From Saccharothrix deserti (lineage in GTDB: Bacteria > Actinomycetota > Actinomycetes > Mycobacteriales > Pseudonocardiaceae): a stretch of 64,000 bases of DNA. The notes under the pieces are model-generated. The model had not been told where the DNA came from. It made no database searches and was given only the letters and a program-made list of their open reading frames with translations. A program made the translations under genes and the position numbers. Position 1 is the stretch's first letter; the number at the start of each line of letters is the position of its first letter. Below are positions 49,005 through 57,409 of the stretch, piece after piece. The stretch spans positions 62,001 through 126,000 of the forward strand of contig NZ_VKAB01000002.1 in NCBI RefSeq assembly GCF_009769385.1, written 5' to 3'.

Positions 49005-50048
49005 ATGCCGACCAAAGCCGACCCGTCTCCCTCGGATGGCACCGCCTCAGGCAAGATCACCATTGCCGCCATCGCGGCCGAGGCCGGGGTTTCGGTTCCG
49101 ACTGTTTCGAAGGTCATGAACGGTCGCGCGGACGTGGCTCCGCACACCCGCGAACGGGTCGAGGCGATCATTCGCCGGCACGGCTACCAGCGGCGGGCGG
49201 ACGAGCGGTCGAGGCGGTCCAACCTGGTGGAACTCATGTTCCACGAGTTGGAGAGCGCCTGGGCGCTGGAGATCATCCGCGGCGCCGAGCAGGTGGCCGC
49301 CGAGCAGGGTCTGGCGCTGGTGCTGTCCGAGTCCCAGGGCAGGCTCACCCCCGGCCACGGCTGGCTCGAAGGGGTCATCGCGCGCAAACCGCTCGCGGTG
49401 ATCTCCGTGTTCTCCGACCTCACGTCCTCGCAGCTGGCGAAGCTGCGCGCGCGGGACATCCCGGTCGTCGTGGTCGACCCGATCGGCGAACCCCAACTGG
49501 AGACGCCCTCCATAGGGGCCACCAACTGGAACGGCGGCCTCACCGCCACCCGTCACCTGATCGAACTCGGCCACCGCCGCATCGCCATGATCGGCGGCCC
49601 CGAGCGCGTCCTGTGCAGCCGTGCCCGGGTCGACGGCTACCGCGCCGCGCTGGAGACGGCGGGCCTGGCCTACGACCCCGCCCTGGTCCGGTACGGCGAC
49701 TTCCACGTGGAATCCGGCCGCGCCCAGTTCGCCCCGCTGCTCGACCTGCCGGACCCGCCCACCGCGGTGTTCGCGGGCTCCGACCTCCAGGCCCTCGGCG
49801 TCTACGAGGCGGCACGCGCCGCCGGCCTGCGCATCCCGGAAGACCTGAGCGTCGTCGGCTTCGACGACCTGCCGGTGGCGCAATGGGTGGGCCCGCCGCT
49901 GACCACGGTCCGACAGCCGCTGCAGGACATGGCCGCGGCGGGCACCCGTCTCGCCATCACGTTGGCACGTGGTGAAGAGCCCGAACACCGCCGAATCGAG
50001 CTTGCCACCACGCTGGTGGTGCGACAGAGCACCGCCGCGCCACGCTGA
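49005..50048 (+). CDS. Second LacI-family regulator of the xylan/beta-glucoside locus
   Basis: 347 residues. HTH ITIAAIAAEAGVSVPTVSKVM after a 17-residue polar lead, then the effector domain (TPSIGATNWNGGLTATRHL, LSVVGFDDLPVAQW). Strong similarity to the LacI protein at 44640-45629 suggests paralogues. It carries its own GTTTCG-type sites upstream. Two related repressors reading the same half-site could respond to different sugars. Convergent with the lipoprotein gene, 10 bases away. Confidence 0.9.
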   Translation: MPTKADPSPSDGTASGKITIAAIAAEAGVSVPTVSKVMNGRADVAPHTRERVEAIIRRHGYQRRADERSRRSNLVELMFHELESAWALEIIRGAEQVAAEQGLALVLSESQGRLTPGHGWLEGVIARKPLAVISVFSDLTSSQLAKLRARDIPVVVVDPIGEPQLETPSIGATNWNGGLTATRHLIELGHRRIAMIGGPERVLCSRARVDGYRAALETAGLAYDPALVRYGDFHVESGRAQFAPLLDLPDPPTAVFAGSDLQALGVYEAARAAGLRIPEDLSVVGFDDLPVAQWVGPPLTTVRQPLQDMAAAGTRLAITLARGEEPEHRRIELATTLVVRQSTAAPR

Positions 50049-50058
50049 CGAGCCGCCT

Positions 50059-50604
50059 CTAGTGGTGGTGGCCTGACGTCTGCGTGTAGACGCACCCCTG
50101 TGCCTCCGCGGGCACGGTGTGTCCTACGTCGTCGTCAGGCCGCACCGGTGTGCAACGCAGTTCGTGCAGTCCCAGCAGTTCCAAGCCGAGCGTGCCGCTC
50201 AACGCGAAGCCGTTGCCGAACCCGAAGTCCGGGTCGTCCGAGACCTCGCCACTCGACAACGCCCCCTGCCAGGCGCGCTGGAAGTCCGCCAGCTTCTCGC
50301 GCTGGAACACCACCAGCCCGAGTCGTTCGTACGGCCCCGCCTCGCACGTCGCCCACTCCGCCACGTACGGCGCGTAGAGCTTCGACCGCAACGGGCCGAC
50401 GAACTCGGTGAACTCCTCCATCGTCCGCGGCACCACCTCGTCGCACTGCCCGGTCTTCTCCCGCACCCACTCGGCCACCTCGGACGACGTGGCGAGGGGC
50501 GGCCCCAGGGCGTTGGACCCGAGGCCGGTGGAGCCGGTCGCCGACGAGGAGCAGGCGACCGACCCCACCAGGAGCGCGACCAGGGCCGCGCACCGGCCGA
50601 ACAT
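50059..50604 (-). CDS. Lipoprotein coupled to the LPMO gene
   Basis: 181 residues. Lipobox (LVALLVGSVACSSS) and no known domain. Four cysteines in the mature part (GQCDE, ATCEAG, LRCTP, GCVYT) could form two disulfides. The protein ends in S-G-H-H-H. The ATG at 50604 shares a base with the LPMO stop codon (TGATG), so translation is coupled to the LPMO even though no separate Shine-Dalgarno is visible. Function unknown; the His-rich tail could bind metal, but His tails also occur by chance. Confidence 0.75.
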   Translation of the reverse strand: MFGRCAALVALLVGSVACSSSATGSTGLGSNALGPPLATSSEVAEWVREKTGQCDEVVPRTMEEFTEFVGPLRSKLYAPYVAEWATCEAGPYERLGLVVFQREKLADFQRAWQGALSSGEVSDDPDFGFGNGFALSGTLGLELLGLHELRCTPVRPDDDVGHTVPAEAQGCVYTQTSGHHH

Positions 50605-51887
50605 CAGGCCGTGGCGCACAGAGCGCCGTTGAGGGTGAACGCCGTCGGGTTGGCGGGCGTCCCCTGCGACGAGCCGTTGAACCCGAAGTTCACCGTCTGG
50701 CCCGGCTGGATGTTCTGGTTCCAGCTGGCGCCCTTCGCGGTGGCCTTGCCCGCCGCGACGGTGACCTCCGCCGACCACGCCGAGGTGATGCCCTGACCCG
50801 AGGGCACGTCCCAGACCAGCTGCCAGGCGTTGACCGCGCTCGTGCCGGTGTTCTTCACCGTCACGTTCGCGGTGAAGCCGTTCGACCACGAACTGGGGAT
50901 GGCGTAGGTGACCGAGCACGCGCCGGGCGTGCCGCCACCGCTGGTCGTCACCGACACCAGGGCCGACGGCGGCGAGGTGTTGCCCGCCGCGTCCCGCGCC
51001 ACCACGTAGAACTGGTACGCGGTGCCCGCGGTGAGGCCGGTGACGGTGGCCGTGGTGCCGGTGCTCGTCGCGACCGACACGTCGGTGGCGCCCGCCTCGC
51101 GGTACACCGTGTAGCCGCTGACGCCGATGTTGTCCGTGGCCGCGGGCCAGCTCAACGCCACCGAGTTGGCCGAGGCCGTCGCGGTCGGCGCGCCGGGCGC
51201 CGTCGGGGCCTGCGTGTCACCACCGCCGTTGCCGCCGGTGAAGATCACGTCCGAGCAGCTGTAGAACGCCTCGGGGCTGTCGCTGCGCTGCCAGATCGAG
51301 TAGATGACGTGGCGGCCGGTCTTGTTGGGCAGGGTGCCGTTCCAGGAGTACTCGCCGCCGACCGCGACCGGGTTGGTGATGCTGTCGAACGGCGCCGGCT
51401 CCAGGTCCGACCACTTCAACGGCTGGTTGACGTCGAAGCCGTCCTTGGTGACGTACTGGTCCCAGGTTCCGGGGTGGGGCGCCCACGCGTTGTACTTGAA
51501 GTTGATCGGCGCGCCCGCCCGCAGGGTCGTCGTCGGCCAGTCGCCGCGGGCCATGTTGTAGGCGTCGTACTTGGTCGTCGGACCGCACAGGTCGCCGTCG
51601 GCGATGATCTCGCGGTGCCGGCCGCCCGCCTGGCTGATGAGGTTGCCGTACCAGTCCCAGAGCGGTTGCTTGCCACCGATCTCCACCGCGGCGACGCACG
51701 CCGGGTTCGTCGGGTAGAGGTCGCCGCCGCCCGCGGCTCTGCCGTCCTCGTAGCAGGCGTAGGTCCGGCTGGCCGGGTAGGTCATCGAACCGTGTGCCAC
51801 CGCTACGCCGCTCTGGACGAAAACGCTGGTCACACCGACGATACCGAGCGCGGCAACGGCCAACGCCCCTAAGCGCTTGAGTCGCAA
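50604..51887 (-). CDS. AA10 lytic polysaccharide monooxygenase with FN3 and CBM2
   Basis: 427 residues from a TTG start at 51887 with AAGGAG 9 bases upstream. The signal peptide ends at AVA-His32, leaving the N-terminal histidine needed for the copper brace. The second histidine lies in AWAPHPGTWDQY (about 136), and the axial-site phenylalanine fits YSCSDVIF. FN3 (about 226-315) and a C-terminal CBM2 (about 325-427) follow. Domain layout and the CebR-type operator upstream favour cellulose as substrate, but chitin activity cannot be excluded. It is followed by a coupled lipoprotein gene. Confidence 0.92.
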   Translation of the reverse strand: MRLKRLGALAVAALGIVGVTSVFVQSGVAVAHGSMTYPASRTYACYEDGRAAGGGDLYPTNPACVAAVEIGGKQPLWDWYGNLISQAGGRHREIIADGDLCGPTTKYDAYNMARGDWPTTTLRAGAPINFKYNAWAPHPGTWDQYVTKDGFDVNQPLKWSDLEPAPFDSITNPVAVGGEYSWNGTLPNKTGRHVIYSIWQRSDSPEAFYSCSDVIFTGGNGGGDTQAPTAPGAPTATASANSVALSWPAATDNIGVSGYTVYREAGATDVSVATSTGTTATVTGLTAGTAYQFYVVARDAAGNTSPPSALVSVTTSGGGTPGACSVTYAIPSSWSNGFTANVTVKNTGTSAVNAWQLVWDVPSGQGITSAWSAEVTVAAGKATAKGASWNQNIQPGQTVNFGFNGSSQGTPANPTAFTLNGALCATA

Positions 51888-51930
51888 AGGACATCTCCTT
51901 CAGATCGACGGTGATCTGGTGAACCCGGAA

Positions 51931-51946
51931 CTGGGAGCGCTCCCAG
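51931..51946. promoter_or_regulatory. CebR-type operator before the LPMO gene
   Basis: CTGGGAGCGCTCCCAG is a perfect 16-bp palindrome containing the TGGGAGCGCTCCCA box bound by the cellobiose-responsive repressor CebR in Streptomyces. It lies 44-59 bases before the TTG start. cebR itself is not in the window. Confidence 0.85.
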
Positions 51947-52020
51947 AATCACGATCGCATTACCTGTGACGTCGCGTCAACGGCCCGTTTCAACTGGTGG
52001 CCACCGGGTACCGCTCGACC

Positions 52021-52899
52021 ATGCGGATCGCGGTGGTCGGTCAGATAGCCCGTGACCTGGTGCTGGTGGTGCCCGAGGTGCCCGGATCCGGTGGCAGCGC
52101 GGAGGTTCGGGAACGCCGCGAAGTGCTCGGCGGGAAGGGCGCCAACATCGCCCGCGGCACCAGGCAACTCGGCGCGACGGCGGCGTTGATCGGCGTCGTC
52201 GGGGACGACCGCGAGGGCCGCCTGCTGGTCGAGCAGCTGGGCGCGGACGGCGTAGCCACGACGGCGGTGGTGCGCCGGGAGGCCACCCGGACCGCGCTGA
52301 TCGTGGACGTCGTGTGCGACGGCGAGTACCGGTACCTGGAAGACATCCCCGGCCCGACTCTCGTGACGGTGGAGGACGTGCAAGCCGCATCGGCGCTGCT
52401 GGCCGGGGCGGACGCGGTGATCGTGCAGCTCCAACAGCCCGCCGAGACCGCACTGGCCGCCGTCCGCGCCGCCGGCGGCCTGGTCGTGCTGGACGGGGCG
52501 CCCGGCGGACGGCAAGCCGAACTCCTGGCCGCCGCCGACGTGGTGCGCGCCGACCACCGCGAGGCGGAGGCGTTGACCGGACGTCGGATCACCGACGTCG
52601 AAGCGGCCGTGAAGGCGGGTCGCGAACTGCTGGCGCGGGGGCCGTCGGTGGTGGCGCTGGCGGTTCCCGGCGAGGCGAACGTGGTGGCGTGGGACAACGG
52701 CTCGGCGGTGATCCCGTTGACCGCGGCGGAAGTGGCGGACACGACCGGCGGCGGTGACGCGTTCGTGGCCGCCCTGACCGTGGCGCTGGTGCGCGGTGAT
52801 CACCCGGAGGACGCCGGCCGCCTCGCCACCACGGCGGCGGGTCGCGCGGTACGCCACCCCGGCGGGCGGACCGACTTGACGGGACTGAGCCAGGACTAG
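52021..52899 (+). CDS. PfkB-family sugar kinase (ribokinase-like)
   Basis: 292 residues. N-terminal GQIARDLVLVVPEVP, the glycine-pair substrate loop EVLGGKGANIARG and the C-terminal PfkB signature DTTGGGDAFVAAL, with the catalytic Asp in GGGD where most relatives have GAGD. Cytosolic phosphorylation of a pentose, hexose or nucleoside; the substrate is not fixed by sequence. The ATG at 52021 is chosen (a GTG at 51997 would add eight residues); no strong Shine-Dalgarno. Divergent from the LPMO operon with 133 bases between. Confidence 0.88.
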   Translation: MRIAVVGQIARDLVLVVPEVPGSGGSAEVRERREVLGGKGANIARGTRQLGATAALIGVVGDDREGRLLVEQLGADGVATTAVVRREATRTALIVDVVCDGEYRYLEDIPGPTLVTVEDVQAASALLAGADAVIVQLQQPAETALAAVRAAGGLVVLDGAPGGRQAELLAAADVVRADHREAEALTGRRITDVEAAVKAGRELLARGPSVVALAVPGEANVVAWDNGSAVIPLTAAEVADTTGGGDAFVAALTVALVRGDHPEDAGRLATTAAGRAVRHPGGRTDLTGLSQD

Positions 52900-52912
52900 G
52901 CCGAGGCGACTT

Positions 52913-52954
52913 CGGGTAGCTGTTCTCCGGGTAGCTGTTCTCCGGGTAGCTGTT
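52913..52954. repeat. 15-bp tandem repeats after the kinase gene
   Basis: CGGGTAGCTGTTCTC at 52913-52927 and 52928-52942, then a third partial copy to 52954. They lie 13 bases after the kinase stop. Confidence 0.85.
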
Positions 52955-53060
52955 CGAAGGGTGTGTCGGAGCGCCGCGGGCGGGATACTCGCTTCGACAG
53001 CGACTCAGCGACTCAGCGACCTTCCACGGGCCGGATCCACGACGAGACGGAGCACCATTG

Positions 53061-53435
53061 ATGCCCAACACCTCCTCGCCCACGACGCGCGGCTGGTTCA
53101 AGAGCAGCTTCAGCGCGACGACGGGCGAGTGCGTCGAGGTCCGATTCGTCGGTGATCTCGTCCAGGTCCGGGACACCAAGGACCGCGGGCGTGGTCCGGT
53201 GATCAGCCTCGACGCCGACCAGTGGGACGCCTTCGTCCGCCGGCTGGCGTCCGGCGAGCCGATCGATCCGGACGGCGCGCTCGCGGTGGAGCGGACACCG
53301 AATGGTGCGGTAACCCTTCAGACTCACAACGACGACACCTCCCTCAGGTACACGAGGGCGGAATGGGAGATGTTCATGCGAGGCGTGCGCGCCGGCGAAT
53401 TCGAACGCTCCGCAGCCGCGGCGTGGGCGAGCTGA
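53061..53435 (+). CDS. DUF397 protein with two domain copies
   Basis: 124 residues. The first DUF397 unit is WFKSSFSATTGECVEVRF, then VQVRDTKDRGRGPVI and the ending DQWDAFVRRL. A second, diverged unit follows (VTLQTHNDDTSLRYTRAEW, then FMRGVRAGEF). DUF397 proteins are small actinobacterial partners of XRE-type HTH regulators and probably bind them. Here no HTH gene is adjacent, which is unusual. ATG with GGAG upstream. Confidence 0.88.
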   Translation: MPNTSSPTTRGWFKSSFSATTGECVEVRFVGDLVQVRDTKDRGRGPVISLDADQWDAFVRRLASGEPIDPDGALAVERTPNGAVTLQTHNDDTSLRYTRAEWEMFMRGVRAGEFERSAAAAWAS

Positions 53436-53475
53436 CCCGAGCGATCAGCACGTGGGCGGGGACCTCTGCGAAGCC

Positions 53476-53506
53476 GTTGCACCGTTGCACCGTTGCACTG
53501 TTGCGC
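53476..53506. repeat. 8-bp tandem repeats GTTGCACC
   Basis: GTTGCACC at 53476 and 53484, GTTGCACT at 53492, then GTTGCGC. Part of a 241-base gap that also holds a GTCGTG/CACGAC hairpin (53546-53558) and no gene. Confidence 0.75.
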
Positions 53507-53676
53507 GTTGGGCCGTGTGGGGTGTTGCGCTGTCTGGTCGATTGCGTCGTGTCACGACAGGTGTGGAATGGGACCCCTGATGGACTAGCACGGGTCGGTT
53601 CCGTAACCTGTCCGAGACTTGGGCGGCTGTGACCCGTTCGGTGCACACACCCGGCTTGAAGGAGGACCGCGCGACC

Positions 53677-54681
53677 GTGGCGTCCAAACCCGCTCTGCGC
53701 ACCGTCCGCGCCACCCTGACGGCCACTGCCGTCACCGCGCTGGTCGGGGCCGTAATGCCTCTCCCCCACGCCGCAGCGGATCCTGAGGTGCCGCCGAACG
53801 CCTCCGAGGCGTTGCGGAAGTACAACGAGCTGTCCACGCAGGCCGAGGCGCTGAACGAAGAGCACCTCCGCGCGCAGGAAGCCCTCTCCAACGCCCAGGG
53901 CGCGCTCGACCAGGCGAACCGCGACCTCACCACCGCCCAGCAGGCGCAGGACACGCTGCGCGGCCAGGTCGACCTGCTCACCGAGGCCTCGTTCGAGGGC
54001 GCCCGGTTCAACCAGCTGTCCGCGCTGCTGGTCAGCGACTCGCAGCAGGACTTCCTGAACCGCATGTCCGCGCTCGGCGTGCTGGCGGGCGACAACGCCG
54101 ACGCGTTGCAGAGCCTCAGCGCCGCCGTGGACCTGGCGAACGACGCCGCCCGCCGCGCCAACGAGGCCGCCGACGCCGCGAACAAGGCCATCGCCGACAT
54201 CGACCAGCGCAAGGCAGCCCTCGACGGCCAGATCACCGAGGCCCGCAACGCCTACCGTTCGCTGAGCGCGGCCGAGCGGGCGGCGTTGAACAACGCGGGT
54301 GACATGAGCGCGATCCCGGTGCCCGCCGGTGCCGCCGGTCAGGCGTTGGCGTTCGCGCTGGCGCAGCGCGGCAAGGCCTACGTGTACGGCTCGAACGGCC
54401 CGAACACGTGGGACTGCTCCAGCCTCATGCAGGCGGCGTACCGGTCGGTCGGCATCGCGATCCCGCGCACCACCTACGGGCAGGCCACGATCGGGCGGTC
54501 GGTGTCGCGCAATGAGGTGAAAGCCGGCGACCTGATCATCTACTACTCGGGCCAGACGCACGTGGCCATGGCGATCGACGGCATCCGCGCCGTGCACGCG
54601 TCCACCGAGGGCGTGCCGGTGAAGGTCCAGGACATCGAGTCCATCGGCCCCTTGAGCGTGATCCGGCGCGTGGTCGGCTGA
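53677..54681 (+). CDS. Secreted NlpC/P60 peptidoglycan endopeptidase with coiled coil
   Basis: 334 residues from the GTG at 53677, chosen because AAGGAGG lies just upstream; a GTG at 53629 is open too. Signal peptide (ATLTATAVTALVGAVMPLPHA), then a long Ala/Gln/Glu-rich coiled coil (about 35-215) and a C-terminal NlpC/P60 domain with Cys in TWDCSSLMQAAY (about 247) and His in GQTHVAMAI. It resembles mycobacterial RipA-like cell-wall hydrolases that cut the peptide stem. The coiled coil probably occludes or positions the active site. Confidence 0.9.
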   Translation: MASKPALRTVRATLTATAVTALVGAVMPLPHAAADPEVPPNASEALRKYNELSTQAEALNEEHLRAQEALSNAQGALDQANRDLTTAQQAQDTLRGQVDLLTEASFEGARFNQLSALLVSDSQQDFLNRMSALGVLAGDNADALQSLSAAVDLANDAARRANEAADAANKAIADIDQRKAALDGQITEARNAYRSLSAAERAALNNAGDMSAIPVPAGAAGQALAFALAQRGKAYVYGSNGPNTWDCSSLMQAAYRSVGIAIPRTTYGQATIGRSVSRNEVKAGDLIIYYSGQTHVAMAIDGIRAVHASTEGVPVKVQDIESIGPLSVIRRVVG

Positions 54682-54722
54682 TTCGCGGGTACTCCTCCGC
54701 CACCAACGCGACGGAGGACGAC

Positions 54723-55268
54723 ATGCGCGACGTAGTCGATCTGATCATGCAGGACCACCGCGAGGTGGAGAGACTGTTCGACGAGTTGAAGAACAACCCG
54801 GAGAAACGCCCGCTGCTGGTGCCCGTGCTGACCGCCATGCTCACCGCGCACAGCCGTGCCGAGGAGTCCGAGGTCTACCCGGTCGCCAAGGCCGAGGCGG
54901 GTGAGACCGAGGAGATCGCGCACAGCCAGGAAGAGCACGTCGAGGCCGAACAGCTGCTGCTCAGGCTGACCCAGGCCGACCCGACGTCCCCGGCGTTCGA
55001 CGAGGTGCTGAACAAGCTGGTCGAGACCGTGACGCACCACGTCGAGGAAGAGGAGTCGACGGTGCTGCCGCGTATGCGGGAGCGGCTGGACGACCGGCGG
55101 CGCGAGGAGCTGGGGCGGGCGTTCGCGGAGAGCCGGGCCCGGCACATGGGCGACCGGCCGGGTGAGGAGACCCGCGAGGAGCTGCTGACGCAGGCCCGCA
55201 ACGCCGGTCTGTCCGGGGCGTCCGCGATGAGCAAGGCGCGGCTGGAGAAGGAGCTGCACCCGTCCTGA
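54723..55268 (+). CDS. Hemerythrin-domain protein with C-terminal Rho_N-like motif
   Basis: 181 residues, ATG with GGAGGACGAC upstream. HHE-type hemerythrin: His residues in QDHREVERLFDEL, TAHSRAEESEVYP, QEEHVEAEQLL and VTHHVEEEESTVLP can ligate a di-iron site. The last 35 residues (REELLTQARNAGLSGASAM) match the small Rho_N/SAP-like motif often fused in actinobacteria. Likely oxygen, NO or redox sensing or storage in the cytosol. Confidence 0.87.
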   Translation: MRDVVDLIMQDHREVERLFDELKNNPEKRPLLVPVLTAMLTAHSRAEESEVYPVAKAEAGETEEIAHSQEEHVEAEQLLLRLTQADPTSPAFDEVLNKLVETVTHHVEEEESTVLPRMRERLDDRRREELGRAFAESRARHMGDRPGEETREELLTQARNAGLSGASAMSKARLEKELHPS

Positions 55269-55352
55269 AGGGCGCTCGGCGTTCCCGGGGGCCTAGGCTT
55301 GGCGCGGTTGAGCAGCCAGCCGGATCCTGCCGACCGCACCCAGGGGTTCGAA

Positions 55353-55700
55353 ATGGACGATTTCACCGACGCCGTCACGCTCACGGCGCGGGATGTGGCC
55401 GTGGGCGTGACGGTCGTCGAGGTGGCCGGTGAGCTGGACATGGCGACGGCGCCGGTGGTGGAGGAGTTCGTCCGCCTCAGGCTCCACGACGTGGTCCGCA
55501 CGCTGGTGCTCGACCTGTCCGGTGTCACGTTCCTCGGGTCGACCGGTATCAACCTGCTGATCGAGCTGCGCACGGCGTGCGAGGCGGCGGGCACCGCGCT
55601 GCAGCTGGTGGCGAGCAGCAAGGTCGTGCTGCGCCCGTTGGAGCTGACCGAACTGACCGGCCACTTCACCTTCATCCCGGCGGTGGGCGAGGCCAGCTGA
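55353..55700 (+). CDS. STAS-domain anti-sigma-factor antagonist
   Basis: 115 residues from the ATG at 55353; an in-frame TTG at 55308 would add 15. STAS fold with VAGELDMATAPVVEEF and the phosphorylatable serine in TFLGSTGINLL. It should bind a serine kinase/anti-sigma factor and release an alternative sigma factor, with phosphorylation of that serine as the switch. No kinase or phosphatase gene adjacent. Confidence 0.85.
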   Translation: MDDFTDAVTLTARDVAVGVTVVEVAGELDMATAPVVEEFVRLRLHDVVRTLVLDLSGVTFLGSTGINLLIELRTACEAAGTALQLVASSKVVLRPLELTELTGHFTFIPAVGEAS

Positions 55701-55708
55701 AGTGGTGA

Positions 55709-55734
55709 CGACCGCACCGGTTCCGGTGCGGTCG
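55709..55734. terminator. Bidirectional hairpin between STAS and sunset-like genes
   Basis: CGACCGCACCGG and CCGGTGCGGTCG (12 bp, 2-base loop) between convergent genes. Confidence 0.75.
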
Positions 55735-55740
55735 ACCACG

Positions 55741-56511
55741 TCACTGCGCGGGTGAGGTGACCTTCGGCTTCGGGGTCCACTGGGTGTAGCCGGCGCGCTC
55801 GGCCTCGGCCACCGAGCGGAAGGTGACGTCGCCCTTCATGCGCTTGTAGTACGGCGAGGCTGGGGTGTGGAAGATCATCGTCTTGGAGTTCGCCTTGACC
55901 TCGACCTCCTCCACCGCTTCTTCAACCGCCACCGGTTCGACCGCGGCTACCGCGCTGTCGACTGCCTCGGCCTTCTCGGCTTCCTCGACCGCTTGCGGGG
56001 CCTCGACCTCGGCAACGGGCTCGGGCGCTTGAGGGGTCTCGGCAACGGGCTCCGGCTCGGCAACGATCTCGGGCTCCGCAACGGGCTCCGGCTCGGCAAC
56101 AACAGCGACGGGCTCGGGCTCCGGCTCCGCAACAACGACGGGCTCGACGGCAGCGACGGGCTCGGGCTCGACCACGGGCTCCGGCTCCGCAACTGCAACG
56201 GGCTCGGGTTCCGGCTCGACGGCGGGCTTCGGCTCGGGCTCGGCGGCGGTTTCGGTGGCCGAGGGCTGTTCCGGGATCTCGACGGGGACGACAGGGGCGA
56301 CAGGGGCGTCAACCGGGGTGTCGGTGTCGGTTGGGGCGCTGGTTGCGGTGGCGGCTGCCGGCTCGGGCTGAACTGCCGGCTCGGGCTGGACCGCCGACTG
56401 GTCGAGGCGGTCGCGCAGATCGGTGATGGTGGCGCTGAGACGCAGCCAAGAGAGCGCGGCGCCCGCTATGAACGCCACCACGCACAGGACGAAAGTGAAC
56501 AACCAGGACAC
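55741..56511 (-). CDS. Membrane-anchored Pro/Glu/Val-rich protein with C-terminal sunset-like domain
   Basis: 256 residues. The GTG at 56511 has AGGAG five bases upstream, preferred over longer readings. One N-terminal membrane helix ([20 protein letters not shown]), then about 150 residues of low-complexity [14 protein letters not shown] repeats, extended and acidic. The end is a compact domain ([34 protein letters not shown]) of the sunset type seen in actinobacterial surface or DNA-handling proteins. The repeat likely acts as a stalk. Function unknown. Confidence 0.75.
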   Translation of the reverse strand: MSWLFTFVLCVVAFIAGAALSWLRLSATITDLRDRLDQSAVQPEPAVQPEPAAATATSAPTDTDTPVDAPVAPVVPVEIPEQPSATETAAEPEPKPAVEPEPEPVAVAEPEPVVEPEPVAAVEPVVVAEPEPEPVAVVAEPEPVAEPEIVAEPEPVAETPQAPEPVAEVEAPQAVEEAEKAEAVDSAVAAVEPVAVEEAVEEVEVKANSKTMIFHTPASPYYKRMKGDVTFRSVAEAERAGYTQWTPKPKVTSPAQ

Positions 56512-56654
56512 TGACACTCCTACGGCCACAGCTAGCGGGACAGGGACAGCTAGACCCGACAGTGCGCAACATCCTCGGCGCGCCACCCGTCGGCCGAATG
56601 CACCTCTCGGGAAGCGCCGAATGCACCTCTCGGGAAGCACAGACTAAGGACGTG

Positions 56655-57302
56655 TCAAGCCGCGTGCGGCAGCACCCCCTGCCTGCACCCGCATCGACTG
56701 CACACGGGGTGGGCGGGCAGCCGCACGTCGGCCAGCAGCTTGCGGGCGTCGTCGAACGTCGGAACCCGTTGCCCCGGCACCAGGAGACTGTCCAGCACCT
56801 CCTGCCGGCGGCGTGCCAACTCGCGTGACCGCTCCACCGGATCCTTCAGCCTCGCCCGCACCCGCTCCCGCGACTGCTCGCGCGCCAACGTCCCCGCCGC
56901 GCTCAACGGCCGCGCCGCCCGCGGTTGGGTCAGGCGGGCGTTGCGCCGGTTGATGCGCCACCACGCACCCAACGTCATACCGGCCACCGGGGGGCGCGCT
57001 CGGCGCGCGCCCCCCTGCCACCACGACCTCAGCCGCGCACGGAGGAAGTCGTGCGCTACCTGGTCGCGGTTTCTCGGGCTGCCCTGCCTGGTGCCGTCAG
57101 GCCTGCGGTCGACCGCCGCGAGCAGGGCATCGACGCTCCACCCCTCGCCGAACCAGGGCTCGACGACCCGGCGCACGGCGGCGCGGTGTGCATCGGGCCA
57201 GGTCGCGCGCAGGCAGAGCGCCTCGACGGCCGTGTCGATCTCGGCGTCGGTCTCGGGGATGACACGGCCGGGCCACTGACGGGGATCGAGTCGAACACGC
57301 AT
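56655..57302 (-). CDS. Hypothetical arginine-rich protein with C-terminal Cys pair
   Basis: 215 residues from the ATG at 57302 (GAAGGGAG upstream). Not assigned to a family. The N-terminal part has WPGRVIPETDAEIDTAV and HDFLRARLRSWW. A strongly basic central helix (RARLKDPVERSRELARRR) could bind nucleic acid. The C-terminus carries a possible zinc site (HPVCSRCGC). Cytosolic. Layout resembles small actinobacterial replication- or helicase-associated proteins, but this is a weak guess. Confidence 0.6.
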   Translation of the reverse strand: MRVRLDPRQWPGRVIPETDAEIDTAVEALCLRATWPDAHRAAVRRVVEPWFGEGWSVDALLAAVDRRPDGTRQGSPRNRDQVAHDFLRARLRSWWQGGARRARPPVAGMTLGAWWRINRRNARLTQPRAARPLSAAGTLAREQSRERVRARLKDPVERSRELARRRQEVLDSLLVPGQRVPTFDDARKLLADVRLPAHPVCSRCGCRQGVLPHAA

Positions 57303-57386
57303 CGCATGGCTCCCTTCGAACGCGTACCGAACATCCGTTCGAGATAGTGCCACCGACCACCGACAATTCCCGAATCTTAGATTTGA

Positions 57387-57396
57387 CTTATATAAG
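57387..57396. promoter_or_regulatory. AT-rich palindrome before the ArsR gene
   Basis: CTTATATAAG, perfect 10-bp palindrome, 14-23 bases before the ATG and inside a TTGACT...TATATA promoter-like stretch. Typical place for an ArsR-family autorepressor site. Confidence 0.6.
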
Positions 57397-57409
57397 CCAC
57401 GACTGAAAG

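Noticed and set aside
53560..53676. Riboswitch (ydaO type) before the NlpC/P60 gene
   Set aside because: These elements often precede such genes in actinobacteria, but I could not find the conserved core sequences here.
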